From Streptobacillus canis (lineage in GTDB: Bacteria > Fusobacteriota > Fusobacteriia > Fusobacteriales > Leptotrichiaceae), in assembly GCF_009733925.1 (NCBI RefSeq), contig NZ_WOEI01000007.1, positions 1-55,652 of the forward strand: DNA of 55,652 nucleotides. Reading direction: 5' to 3'. The translations under genes and the position numbers were made by a program. The first letter of the stretch is position 1, and each line of letters starts with the position of its first letter. The notes beneath the pieces were generated by a model, which was not told where the DNA came from, ran no database searches, and was given only the letters and a program-made list of their open reading frames with translations. Positions 35,401 to 43,014 of this stretch are shown one piece after another.

Positions 35401-36275
35401 CTACAGGGACACCACATAGTATAGCTACATTAGAAGATGGGTTAAAATTTGCAGGAGATAATGGAGATACAGAAGATAATGTTATAAAGAAAGCATTAAA
35501 TGAAAAATTAGAAATCGTTGGAGGAGCAGACAAGGCTAAATTATCAGATGGAAACATTGGGGTAAACTCTAAAGATGGTAAACTAGAAGTTAAGTTATCA
35601 AAAGAAATAAAAGGGATTACATCATTAGGTGGAGAAGAAGGGAAACCAAGATTTGAATTTGGAGATACAATAAATGTATCAGGAGATTTAAATATGGGAG
35701 GAAATAGAATAACAAATGTAGCTTCACCAGTTGATAAAGGAGATGTAGCAAATAAAGAGTATGTTGATTTAGGAAGAACAAAAGTAACATCAAATGATGG
35801 AAGTGTTAAGATAACACCTACAACAAGTGAAAATGGAACAACATATGATATATCAGTTGAAGGAGATTCTAGGGTAACTGCAGCAAATTCAGGAGTAGCT
35901 TCAGCAGTAGCAATGGCTAACTTACCACAAGTAAGTAACACAGCAGGACATAGACATAATATAGCAGGAGCATATGGATATTATAATGGAGAACATGCAT
36001 TTGCATTAGGATTATCAGGTTTAAATGAAACAGGTAACTTAGTATATAAGGCAAGTGGGTCATTAAATACTAAAGGACATGTAGCATTAGGAGCAGGATT
36101 AGGATATCAATTTGATAAATTAGAATCAAGAAGAAAAGATATGTTAACATTACAAAGAAATGGAAACATTAATTTACTTGATGAAAAAGTTTATGAACTT
36201 GATAATAGTGTTAAAGAATTAAGAGAGCAATTAAATCAATTAGAAAAATTAGTTAAAGAGTTAATTAATAAATAA
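32463..36275 (+). CDS. YadA-like trimeric autotransporter adhesin with C-terminal coiled-coil tail
   Basis: This 1270-residue type Vc autotransporter has an extended basic signal peptide (about 42 residues) and a head of YadA-type left-handed roll repeats (AIGGGDRNQG, SIAIGGNTVA, MALGNNA). Necks are NVAPGEVSENSTDAINGSQL and a second at about residue 520. The long stalk contains GTDGTDAVNVDQLNEA and RITNVASPVDKGDVANKEY. The YadA anchor (about 1135-1217) reads AGAYGYYNGEHAFALGLSG and ends GAGLGYQF. Unusually, 53 further residues follow, including a strong coiled coil (VYELDNSVKELREQLNQLEK) that would lie in the periplasm. GGAGGAG precedes the ATG. It likely mediates adhesion to host matrix or cells. 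Confidence 0.93.
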   Translation: MQIKIKELKRYIKRKISIDKKVIKVFLITGLLMIGSSFSFSAIDPVTQKEGNSTYIGGFTKTGNNPEYSVIIDGNTKVTEGRLENSIIIKGTFESNGDHTRSKNIIIGEGSLIKGGSDGLVIGGSIYTNSLAGYQKNNMALGNNAKVGYEGKIINQGIAIGGGDRNQGHEDKDVRTINSSAYKGGAWARGDQSIAIGGNTVAYGDSSIVIGGDDLKNAADARVTYTNNNGQAVEGTLDSAFTHLSGGNLRKNEYISSRSNTLGVSIGVKAKAGELGLAIGTASEADKVNAMAMGSGSRALLDNAVAIGGGSQAGGENKDGTKQTKLKVNIDTNPIGINFSWKGGENTLAGDIVSFGKVGFERQLKNVAPGEVSENSTDAINGSQLFSITKALVDKINNTYFHINYNNQDQPEGNENTNKGTIDSKGGATGKHSISAGVNAKSTVENAISIGYNTINNIENSLALGSNTTTREKQNVNTAIVGELTYSGFAGNTPISVVSVGNEIEKRQIINVASGQITKTSTDAINGSQLHATNNTLSNLAKSTKNILGGNAIIVPNGDETGNITMNNIGNTGKATVHEALMVVKTEVKAKENSGITVEKTEDGTDGHPIYTVGVEVDNTTITVADGKLKAIIPEVAPGTLTTNVTGGNNEVIAAEPNKLATTGDVATVVNKVGNNTIKLGGDNNSETDTQNLNKDGGLKFNVKGTENFVTTTAAGEDITIDVAQDVKDKLASIENKANKTLDNITHEGETVIKNLSAWNLTANGADSSKISGGDKVDIANGDNILVTKENNKITVTTKKDVTFDNVTTTKFTAGPLTVDNEVINAGNTAIKGVAKGTDGTDAVNVDQLNEAIANVTNNATNQGFNVTSGKDGNGVVEGEAVEKVSNGNTVTFKSGDNLKLVQAGKDFTYSLSKNLEGLESVSIGEQGNEAIKLTGTNGVGTIGLNGADGKSADIKVVDGALGVNGADGDTMTRVEYTDATGTPHSIATLEDGLKFAGDNGDTEDNVIKKALNEKLEIVGGADKAKLSDGNIGVNSKDGKLEVKLSKEIKGITSLGGEEGKPRFEFGDTINVSGDLNMGGNRITNVASPVDKGDVANKEYVDLGRTKVTSNDGSVKITPTTSENGTTYDISVEGDSRVTAANSGVASAVAMANLPQVSNTAGHRHNIAGAYGYYNGEHAFALGLSGLNETGNLVYKASGSLNTKGHVALGAGLGYQFDKLESRRKDMLTLQRNGNINLLDEKVYELDNSVKELREQLNQLEKLVKELINK

Positions 36276-36289
36276 AATTGATAATTAAG

Positions 36290-36334
36290 AAGTTTGAAAA
36301 TTAGATATTAATCTAAATTTTCAAACTTTTTTTT
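36290..36334 (+). terminator. Terminator of the trimeric autotransporter
   Basis: AAGTTTGAAAA (36290-36300) pairs with TTTTCAAACTT (36318-36328), with inner TTAGAT/ATCTAA, followed by eight T. The IS91-like element starts one or two bases after the T run. Confidence 0.9.
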
Positions 36335-36335
36335 A

Positions 36336-37600
36336 TTCTATAGGAAATTAGAAGTTTAATAAAAATGATATATTTTTATTAATTAGTATAAAATACAACA
36401 ACAATTTATATTAATTCAAAATAATAGATAAATTTAAGTAACAGAAAAATACCTATTTAAATAATAGGCCATTAGGATTATAGAATTTATGAATAGGAGG
36501 TCCAATAGAATTATTTATAAAGAGTTCATAAGCTTCAAGATAAATATTACAATTAGGACACATAAAAGGATCAAAGTCCCAAATAGCTTTAAAGTTCTTT
36601 CTAAAAAGAGAAGGAACTTTTTTAAGTTAAAGTAAAATCTAACTTATTAGATTTTCTTCTAGCATAGAAGCCAAATCTATTAATCATCTTAAAATGTTTA
36701 TAAGGTAAATGAAAAAGTAATTTAGCAACAAAATCTTGAATAGTTAAAGTTTTATAAGTAATTTCTTTATTATTAGCTAAATCATTAAACATAAAAGTGA
36801 CAATATTTTTATTAAGATTAATATCAACAATTTTATACTCAGCAATAGGGACTCTAGCTAAATATCTACCGAGGTATTGGATAATACCTTTAGGGTTATT
36901 AACATCATTATCACCAACATTAAAGAAGAATCTAACATCTTCTTTAATCATTTTAGAAGCCATATCTAAAGCATTTTTTTTAATAGTATCATTAGGATAA
37001 TTAGCTTGACTTAAGGCTCTATATACGACATATCTCCATTGATTAGCAATAGAATTAACATGAAAATAATTAAGTTTTTTAAAGATAAAATTTTTATTTA
37101 ATCCCCCAAGAGAAACGATATAAATGACATCAGAATCAGTAAAGAATTTATTATTAGATTTAGGTATATATATTTTTCTTTTCTTTTTATCATGAATATT
37201 ATGGAATTGATATTTGAAAATATTATTAATATCAGCAGCTAATTTAGAAAGAATAGTTTTATCATAAGCAATAAATTTTCTAAATTGTTGAGGAATAGTA
37301 AAAAGAACATGTCTATGAGGAATATTAATTAATTGATTAGTGATGGAGTTAGTCCATTTAATAGAGTAATTATATCCACAAGAATTACATAATCTAGATT
37401 TATAAGTAAGTTTCATTTTATGTTGAAAGTTACAGATATGACATCTATATGAAATGAAAGCTTTAGAGAGGTCACCACAAGCAAGAAATTTATTAATAGA
37501 GTTAGAAATATGTTGATTAGAAGAATAAGGCTTGATAGAATTTAAAGAATTTGTTAAATAGTATTGGTTAAGATAAATTTGATTTTAGATATCATGTTTA
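36336..37600 (-). mobile_element. IS91/IS801-like rolling-circle insertion element, degraded
   Basis: The left end TTCTATAGGAAATTAGAA is shared with the remnant at 15146. The right end is near 37600, just past the transposase start and a seven-C run; I cannot place it exactly. There are no terminal inverted repeats, as expected for the family. Only the transposase is carried. The element separates the adhesin gene from the foreign island to the right. Confidence 0.75.
36453..37595 (-). pseudogene. IS91/IS801-type transposase, frameshifted
   Basis: The main frame, open from about 37584 down to 36622, has an N-terminal zinc-finger region (CGDLSKAFISYRCHICNF, then RLCNSCGYNYS). The central Y2-transposase part includes HRHVLFTIPQQFRKFIAYD and IIQYLGRYLARVPI, followed by KLLFHLPYKHFKMINRFGFY. 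Two lesions are visible. One base is missing near the start: ATG at 37595 reads MISKI and soon stops, while one added base would restore MISKNQIYLNQYY into the main frame. A deletion near 36622 brings an early stop, and the tail (KVPSLFRKNFKAIW, CPNC, ending at 36453) is in another frame. The copy at 15146 shows the intact tail. Confidence 0.8.
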
Positions 37601-37654
37601 TCCCCCCCTTTTCTGTTTATTTGGTTTGGCGATTAAATTATACAGAAAAGAAAG

Positions 37655-37698
37655 AGGTGATTCAAGGATTTTTTTAAAATCCCGAATCACCTTTTTTT
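37655..37698. terminator. Strong hairpin at the left edge of the island
   Basis: AGGTGATTC (37655-37663) pairs with GAATCACCT (37684-37692) and the inner GGATTTT with AAAATCC. Seven T follow on the plus strand. The gene it once terminated is not visible; it may have belonged to the lost part of the island. Confidence 0.85.
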
Positions 37699-37730
37699 AT
37701 TTTGCTTTTTTAAAGTGATGTATCAATTGA

Positions 37731-37760
37731 TTGAAAATAACCTATAGTTAATGTTATAAT
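37731..37760 (+). promoter_or_regulatory. Promoter of the XRE-methyltransferase unit
   Basis: TTGAAA (37731-37736) and a perfect TATAAT (37755-37760) are separated by 18 bases, about 90 bases before the XRE gene start. Confidence 0.6.
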
Positions 37761-37847
37761 AAATTTGTATGTAATAACAAACATAAGTATTTTTTTAATG
37801 TATATATGTACGAGATCAGCTATCGAAAAAATAATCTTGGAAGTTAT

Positions 37848-38054
37848 ATGGAATTAAGTTATAAAAGGTTATTTAAAAAACTTATTGATTTAGATATGCA
37901 ACATAATGAGCTTATGGAAAAAGCAAATGTAAGTAGAAGTACATTTTATAAATTAAAGAATGGTGAGAATGTAACTACCGATATTTTGCTCAGAATTTGT
38001 GATGCATTAGATTGCGACATATCAGAAATTATGGAGTGTATTAAAAATGATTGA
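37848..38054 (+). CDS. XRE/Cro-type helix-turn-helix regulator
   Basis: This 68-residue DNA-binding protein has a single Cro/C1-type helix-turn-helix (ELMEKANVSRSTFYKLKNGE and DILLRICDALDCDISEIME). I start at the ATG at 37848, preceded by TTGGAAG; a frame-equal ATG at 37806 would add 14 residues without a ribosome site. It overlaps the methyltransferase gene by 8 bases. Proteins of this size beside DNA methyltransferases often regulate them or a mobile element. Codon use differs from the fusobacterial genes on either side of the island. Confidence 0.8.
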   Translation: MELSYKRLFKKLIDLDMQHNELMEKANVSRSTFYKLKNGENVTTDILLRICDALDCDISEIMECIKND

Positions 38055-38771
38055 AATAATAAATGGAGAATGCATAGAAGAATTGAGGAAGTTAGACTCA
38101 TCTACGGTTGATTTAATTATTACAGATCCTCCATATAATATTGCGAATTTCATGAACGGGAGAGATACAAATTTACAAAAAATGCGTTCTAATTTTTTTG
38201 GTGCTGCTGGTTGGGATGATTTAGATTTTAATGATTGGAAAGACCATATGAGATTGTTTTTAAAGAATCAAGTAGGATACTTAAGAATGGTGCTTCCATG
38301 ATAGTTTTTATGTCAATATTAAGGATTGAAACTCTTGTTGAAATAGCAAATGAATTTGGTTTTTATTATAAAACCACTGGAATTTGGCACAAAACAAATC
38401 CAATGCCTAGAAATATGAATTTACATTTTGTTAATTCAAATGAGTGCTGGATATATTTTACTTATAAAACAAAAACAGGAACATTCAATAATAAAGGTAA
38501 ATTGGTTCTAGACTATATTGAAACATTTGTTACGACTGCTAGGGAAAAGAAATTAGGTAAACATCCAACACAAAAGCCAATTATATTATTCGAACATTTT
38601 ATAAGATTGCTTTCAAATGAGGGCGATTTAGTAGTAGATCCATTTCTAGGAAGCGGTTCTTCTGCAATTGCAAGCTATAGATTAAATAAAAATTTTATCG
38701 GTGTTGAATTAGAAGAAAAAAATGCTAAATTAGCGAATATGAGGGTAGAAGATGAAAAGACAAGTTATTGA
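38047..38771 (+). pseudogene. DNA N6-adenine/N4-cytosine methyltransferase, frameshifted
   Basis: Two frames make one enzyme. The first (38047-38301) has the catalytic DPPY in LIITDPPYNIANFMNGRD and the second has the SAM-binding DPFLGSGSSAI near 38640. DPPY before FxGxG indicates a beta-class (type II) enzyme. The frame changes near 38250, where one missing base turns DHM-EIVFKESSRILKNGA into DHMRLFLKNQ and an early stop. The second part has a possible TTG start at 38235 but would lack the catalytic loop. Hence the enzyme is probably dead unless the shift is a sequencing error or is bypassed. No restriction endonuclease is adjacent. Confidence 0.85.
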
Positions 38772-39186
38772 TTTGTTTTCTGGAGTTGGTGGACTATCTA
38801 AAGGATTTTTCGACTCAGGATTTGAAATTGTTTTAGCAAATGAAGTTGACTATTCTATAGCTAATTCTTATAAAAAAAATCATCCTAAAGTGAAAATGAT
38901 TAATGAAGATATTTCAAAATTAGATATTGATGATGTTTTTAATGAGTATAAAAATATAGACGTAATTGTTTGGGGACCACCTTGTCAAGGATTTTCTCAA
39001 AAAGGGAAAAGAAAAATAATGGATGATCCACATAATTATTTATTTAAATATTTTTTTGAGGTAGTTAGTGTTGTTAGACCGAAGTATTTTGTGCTAGAAA
39101 ATGTACCCAACATATTAACTGCAAATAACGGACATTTTAAAGACGAAATTTATAGCTTATGTTCCAGTAATGGTTACACGTTATGA
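38752..39186 (+). pseudogene. C5-cytosine DNA methyltransferase, 3'-truncated
   Basis: The N-terminal 144 residues are those of a C5 methyltransferase: motif I DLFSGVGGLSKGF, motif IV with the catalytic Cys in WGPPCQGFSQKG, and motif VI LENVPN. The target-recognition domain and motifs VIII-X are missing. The frame ends abruptly at NGYTL, where the sequence switches to the C-terminus of a site-specific recombinase. It overlaps the end of the adenine methyltransferase gene by 20 bases, as in a two-methyltransferase modification locus. It cannot be a complete enzyme. Confidence 0.88.
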
Positions 39187-39280
39187 TGATACCCTAGTAA
39201 GGAAGATTATCCAGAATGTTAGTGTTTATGATGACCACTTTGTAATATGCTTTAAATCTGGAATTGAAATGGAAGTATGA
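39182..39280 (+). pseudogene. C-terminal remnant of a serine recombinase
   Basis: A 32-codon frame without start reads YDDTLVRKIIQNVSVYDDHF and then VICFKSGIEMEV before the stop. This is the typical end of large serine recombinases of clostridial and streptococcal mobile elements. It is joined directly to the truncated methyltransferase, marking a deletion junction around 39178-39190. Confidence 0.65.
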
Positions 39281-39295
39281 TTTAATACTAATATA

Positions 39296-39338
39296 AACCG
39301 TCAATTAAGAGTTAGGTTCTCTTGATTGGCGGTTTTTG
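39296..39338 (+). terminator. Terminator after the recombinase remnant
   Basis: AACCGTCAATTAAGAG pairs with CTCTTGATTGGCGGTT, followed by five T. It probably came with the recombinase gene. Confidence 0.85.
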
Positions 39339-39416
39339 CATTGACTTTTATATGATTTATACATGTGATATTATCAAAAATGTTGTTTATAAGGTTATTG
39401 ATAAGGAGTTGACCAC

Positions 39417-39525
39417 ATGAGTGATGTAATAAGCTGTTAGATGAAGCTATTAAAGAAACCGAAAACTTGTACGAAGGAGAAGTCTTTATTTTTAAGGATT
39501 TGTTTAAAGGATATGTATAGGACAG
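39417..39525 (+). pseudogene. DUF1413-like small protein remnant
   Basis: An ATG with AAGGAG upstream starts MSDVISC and stops at once. In another frame LLDEAIKETENLYEGEVFIF continues as KDLFKGY, then a stop and DRIPRKD. This matches the small DUF1413 proteins of Firmicutes mobile elements, with at least two frame or stop lesions. Confidence 0.5.
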
Positions 39526-39584
39526 GATACCGAGAAAGGACTAGTAGATGTTTTTGAGATATTTTAAATAATATAAAAAACACT

Positions 39585-39598
39585 TGAATAAATGTTCA
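39585..39598 (+). promoter_or_regulatory. ArsR/SmtB-type operator half-sites
   Basis: TGAA and TTCA are arranged as TGAATAAATGTTCA just upstream of the cad promoter, resembling the inverted repeats bound by SmtB/CadC repressors. Confidence 0.5.
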
Positions 39599-39606
39599 TA
39601 TAACTA

Positions 39607-39635
39607 TTGACACAAGAGAAAAAAAATAATATAAT
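39607..39635 (+). promoter_or_regulatory. Promoter of the cad operon
   Basis: A perfect TTGACA (39607-39612) and a perfect TATAAT (39630-39635) are separated by 17 bases. Confidence 0.8.
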
Positions 39636-39650
39636 AAATATACAACGTAT

Positions 39651-39670
39651 GAATGCTTGTCCAAGTATTC
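39651..39670 (+). promoter_or_regulatory. 9-bp dyad in the cad leader
   Basis: GAATGCTTG and CAAGTATTC face each other across two bases, with one G-T mismatch. The tiny loop makes a DNA operator likelier than an RNA hairpin; CadC binding is plausible. Confidence 0.5.
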
Positions 39671-39700
39671 GGATGAAGTGATTTAAAAAGAGGTGATAAT

Positions 39701-40069
39701 ATGACTAAAAAATTTAATGCAATTGAAAGATGTGACTGCAATGTAATTCATGAGGATATTGTAAATCAAGTTAGAGATAAAATGCCTCAAGAAGAAAGCC
39801 TTTATGAACTAGCAGAATTATTTAAAGTATTTGGAGATTCAACACGAATCAGGATATTATGGGCTTTACATGAAGCTGAAATGTGTGTTTGTGATATCGC
39901 TGTATTACTTAACATGACACAATCAGCAATTTCCCATCAGCTGAGAGTCTTAAAGCAAGCTAATTTAGTGAAAAACAGAAAAGAAGGCAAAGTAGTATAT
40001 TATTCATTAGTTGATGATCATGTAAGAGAAATATTTGACCAAGGTCTAATTCATATCAACGAGAAGTAG
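39701..40069 (+). CDS. cadC: ArsR/SmtB-family metal-responsive repressor (CadC-like)
   Basis: This 122-residue winged-helix repressor releases DNA on binding Cd, Pb or Zn. The metal site of CadC is recognisable: Cys11 and Cys13 in RCDCN near the N-terminus, and Cys62 and Cys64 in EMCVCDIA at the start of the DNA-binding region. The helix-turn-helix is MTQSAISHQLRVLKQANLV. The C-terminal DDHVREIFDQGLIHINE also keeps Asp/His residues of the second (zinc) site. AAGAGGTG precedes the ATG. Its promoter carries two dyads. It heads the operon with the HMA protein and the P-type ATPase. Confidence 0.92.
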   Translation: MTKKFNAIERCDCNVIHEDIVNQVRDKMPQEESLYELAELFKVFGDSTRIRILWALHEAEMCVCDIAVLLNMTQSAISHQLRVLKQANLVKNRKEGKVVYYSLVDDHVREIFDQGLIHINEK

Positions 40070-40214
40070 TAATGCGGTAGAATAGAATATTTTTTGAAGA
40101 TATTTGGACATATATTTAAGTCTTCATTTCAAATGAGCAATGCTTCAAGAAAATTTGAAAAAGACTTGTAGTATTCAAAATAAAATTACAAATAATATTT
40201 AGGAGGATTTAATA

Positions 40215-40436
40215 ATGAAAAAGAAATTTATACTTGAAGGTTTAGGTTGTGCAAATTGCGCGGCAAAAATAGAAAAGGCTATTAATGAGCTTGATGGAGT
40301 GAAAGAAGCTACTGTTAACTTTATGACCACAAAACTCGTTATTGATGGTGAGGATGAAAAAATGCCAACAATAATAGCAGAGATGGAAAAAATAGTTAAA
40401 AAAATCGAACCCGATACAACTATGAAAAAGGCTTAA
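40215..40436 (+). CDS. Free-standing heavy-metal-associated (HMA) domain protein
   Basis: This 73-residue protein is a single ferredoxin-fold HMA domain with the metal-binding pair in GLGCANCAAKIE (Cys12 and Cys15). It probably delivers or senses Cd/Zn for the P-type ATPase encoded 15 bp downstream, which lacks this domain at its own N-terminus. AGGAGG precedes the ATG. Thus the usual N-terminal module of CadA is supplied as a separate gene. A 145-bp gap with no visible gene separates it from cadC. Confidence 0.92.
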   Translation: MKKKFILEGLGCANCAAKIEKAINELDGVKEATVNFMTTKLVIDGEDEKMPTIIAEMEKIVKKIEPDTTMKKA

Positions 40437-40451
40437 AGGAGGCTATTTAGT

Positions 40452-42296
40452 ATGACAAAACGACTATGGCGAATAATTATTGGTGTAGCCGTGTTAGCTA
40501 CAGCGGTATTGCTTAGTTTAAATAACGAATGGTTACAGATTGCTCTCTTTATAATAAGTTACATTATTGTAGGTGGAGATGTTGTAAAAAGAGCTGTAAA
40601 AAATATTTTTAAAGGTCAAGTTTTCGATGAAAATTTTTTAATGAGTATTGCAACAATTGGTGCATTTTTTATTGGTGAGTATCCTGAAGGTGTTGCAGTT
40701 ATGCTGTTTTATCAAGTTGGAGAACTGTTTCAAAGCTATGCAGTTGGCAAGTCGAGAAAGTCAATTGCAAGCCTTATGGATATTCGACCAGATTATGCAA
40801 ATGTTAAAAAAGGTGATGAACTTGTCAAAGTTGACCCAGATGAAGTACAAATTGGAGATATTATTGTAATTAAAGCAGGAGAAAAAATTCCTCTTGATGG
40901 CAAGGTAATTGAGGGAAGTTCAATGATTGATACATCGGCACTAACAGGCGAATCTGTTCCTCGTGAAGTAGAAATTGGAAGTGATATCCTAAGTGGGTGC
41001 ATCAACATTAATGGGGTTATTACAGCAGAGGTTACCAAGGAATTTGGAGAATCTACTGTAAGTAAAATTCTTGATTTAGTTGAAAATGCAAGTAGTAAAA
41101 AATCCAATTCAGAACAATTTATTACGAAGTTTGCGAGATATTATACACCGGTTGTGGTTATAATTGCAGTTTTTCTAGCTATTATACCACCTCTTGTTAT
41201 AGACGGGGCGACTTTTAGTGATTGGATATATAGCGCACTAGCATTCCTTGTGGTATCCTGTCCGTGTGCTTTAGTTATTTCAATTCCTTTGAGTTTCTTC
41301 GGTGGAATAGGTGGAGCCTCAAAAAAAGGTGTTTTAGTCAAGGGTAGTAATTATTTAGAGGCATTAGCAGAAACTGAAATTGTTGTTTTTGATAAAACTG
41401 GAACACTAACGAAAGGTATATTTAATGTACAGGAAATTCATCCAGAAGGAGTTTCCAAAGAAGAGCTACTAGAATTAACTGCACATGCGGAAAGCTATTC
41501 CAATCATCCGATTTCACTTTCACTGAAACGTGCATATAGCAAAGAAATAGACAATGGACGTATTTCAGATGTAGAAGAGATATCAGGTCATGGTGTTATT
41601 GCAACAGTAGATGGCAAAAAGGTTATGGCAGGAAATATCAAACTTATGAAAATGATGGATATCCCTTATTTCAAGGAAGAGCTGATCGGTACTATTGTAC
41701 ATGTTGCTGTTAATAACAAATATATAGGTTACATTGTAATTGCCGATGAGGTAAAGGAAGATTCAGCACAAGCAATCAAGGAACTTAAGGCAGCTAATAT
41801 TAAACAAACAGTTATGTTAACAGGTGATAATAAAAGTATTGGTTCAAAAGTTGCTAAAGAGCTTGGTCTTGATAAGGCTTATACAGAACTGTTGCCAGCA
41901 GACAAAGTTGAAAAACTAGAAGAATTATTTTCGCAAAAATCTAAAAAAGGTAAACTTGCCTTTGTTGGTGACGGAATCAATGATGCACCTGTATTAGCTC
42001 GTGCAGACATTGGAATAGCAATGGGTGGTTTAGGTTCTGATGCGGCCATTGAAGCTGCTGATGTTGTAATTATGACTGATGAGCCATCGAAAATTGCTAC
42101 TGCAATGAAGATTTCTAAAAAGACACTAAAAATTGCACATCAAAACATAGTATTTGCAATTGTAATAAAAATAATTGTTCTTATTTTGAGTGCTTTTGGA
42201 ATAACTACTATGTGGGCAGCTATATTTGCAGATGTAGGTGTAACTATCATCGCAGTATTAAATGCTTTTAGAGCTTTGAATGTAAAGAATCTATAA
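40452..42296 (+). CDS. cadA: P1B-type Cd/Zn/Pb-transporting ATPase
   Basis: This 614-residue heavy-metal efflux ATPase lies in the inner membrane. It has the CPC ion-binding motif (Cys270-Pro-Cys272 in VVSCPCAL), the phosphorylation site DKTGT (Asp314), TGES in the actuator domain, SNHPIS with the HP motif, and GDGINDAPVLARADIGIAMG. The C-terminal helix has the Asp of P1B-2 pumps (FADVGVTIIAVLNAFR). The N-terminal HMA domain is missing but encoded by the gene before. AAGGAGG precedes the ATG. Codon use is more GC-rich than in flanking genes, consistent with transfer from a Firmicute. Confidence 0.95.
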   Translation: MTKRLWRIIIGVAVLATAVLLSLNNEWLQIALFIISYIIVGGDVVKRAVKNIFKGQVFDENFLMSIATIGAFFIGEYPEGVAVMLFYQVGELFQSYAVGKSRKSIASLMDIRPDYANVKKGDELVKVDPDEVQIGDIIVIKAGEKIPLDGKVIEGSSMIDTSALTGESVPREVEIGSDILSGCININGVITAEVTKEFGESTVSKILDLVENASSKKSNSEQFITKFARYYTPVVVIIAVFLAIIPPLVIDGATFSDWIYSALAFLVVSCPCALVISIPLSFFGGIGGASKKGVLVKGSNYLEALAETEIVVFDKTGTLTKGIFNVQEIHPEGVSKEELLELTAHAESYSNHPISLSLKRAYSKEIDNGRISDVEEISGHGVIATVDGKKVMAGNIKLMKMMDIPYFKEELIGTIVHVAVNNKYIGYIVIADEVKEDSAQAIKELKAANIKQTVMLTGDNKSIGSKVAKELGLDKAYTELLPADKVEKLEELFSQKSKKGKLAFVGDGINDAPVLARADIGIAMGGLGSDAAIEAADVVIMTDEPSKIATAMKISKKTLKIAHQNIVFAIVIKIIVLILSAFGITTMWAAIFADVGVTIIAVLNAFRALNVKNL

Positions 42297-42312
42297 ACTA
42301 TTTTTCCTATTC

Positions 42313-42361
42313 ACCCCTTGAATGATACCGATAATTGACGATACAATCAAGGGGTATTTTT
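42313..42361 (+). terminator. Terminator of the cad operon
   Basis: ACCCCTTGA (42313-42321) pairs with TCAAGGGGT (42347-42355), followed by ATTTTTT. Confidence 0.8.
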
Positions 42362-42439
42362 TAATTTAAAAACTATAAATGAAAATTGGTTGGGATTTAC
42401 CTTGAATTAAATGGTTTTAAAGATATGGAGGTTATGTAA

Positions 42440-42919
<480 letters not shown>

Positions 42920-42924
42920 TTTGA

Positions 42925-43014
42925 GTTGATATGTTCTCACGAACAGACAAAACCGTTGATATCTTCCCACAAACGAGAGCCAATGTTGGATATGTTCCCC
43001 TTAACCATAGGGGT
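42925..43014 (+). repeat. Three imperfect 30-bp direct repeats
   Basis: GTTGATATGTTCTCACGAAC (42925), GTTGATATCTTCCCACAAAC (42955) and GTTGGATATGTTCCCC (42985) start exactly 30 bases apart. Regular spacing of about three helical turns suggests protein binding sites, such as the multiple terminal repeats of some insertion sequences or an iteron-like array. I cannot name the element. Confidence 0.6.

Noticed and set aside
34193..35941. Two long minus-strand open frames (251 and 312 codons) opposite the adhesin gene
   Set aside because: They mirror the repetitive, stop-poor codons of the trimeric autotransporter stalk and have no start signals; shadows of the real gene.
37601..37609. C-run near the transposase start as a phase-variation tract
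   Set aside because: The transposase is already broken by other lesions, so a switch there would have no effect.
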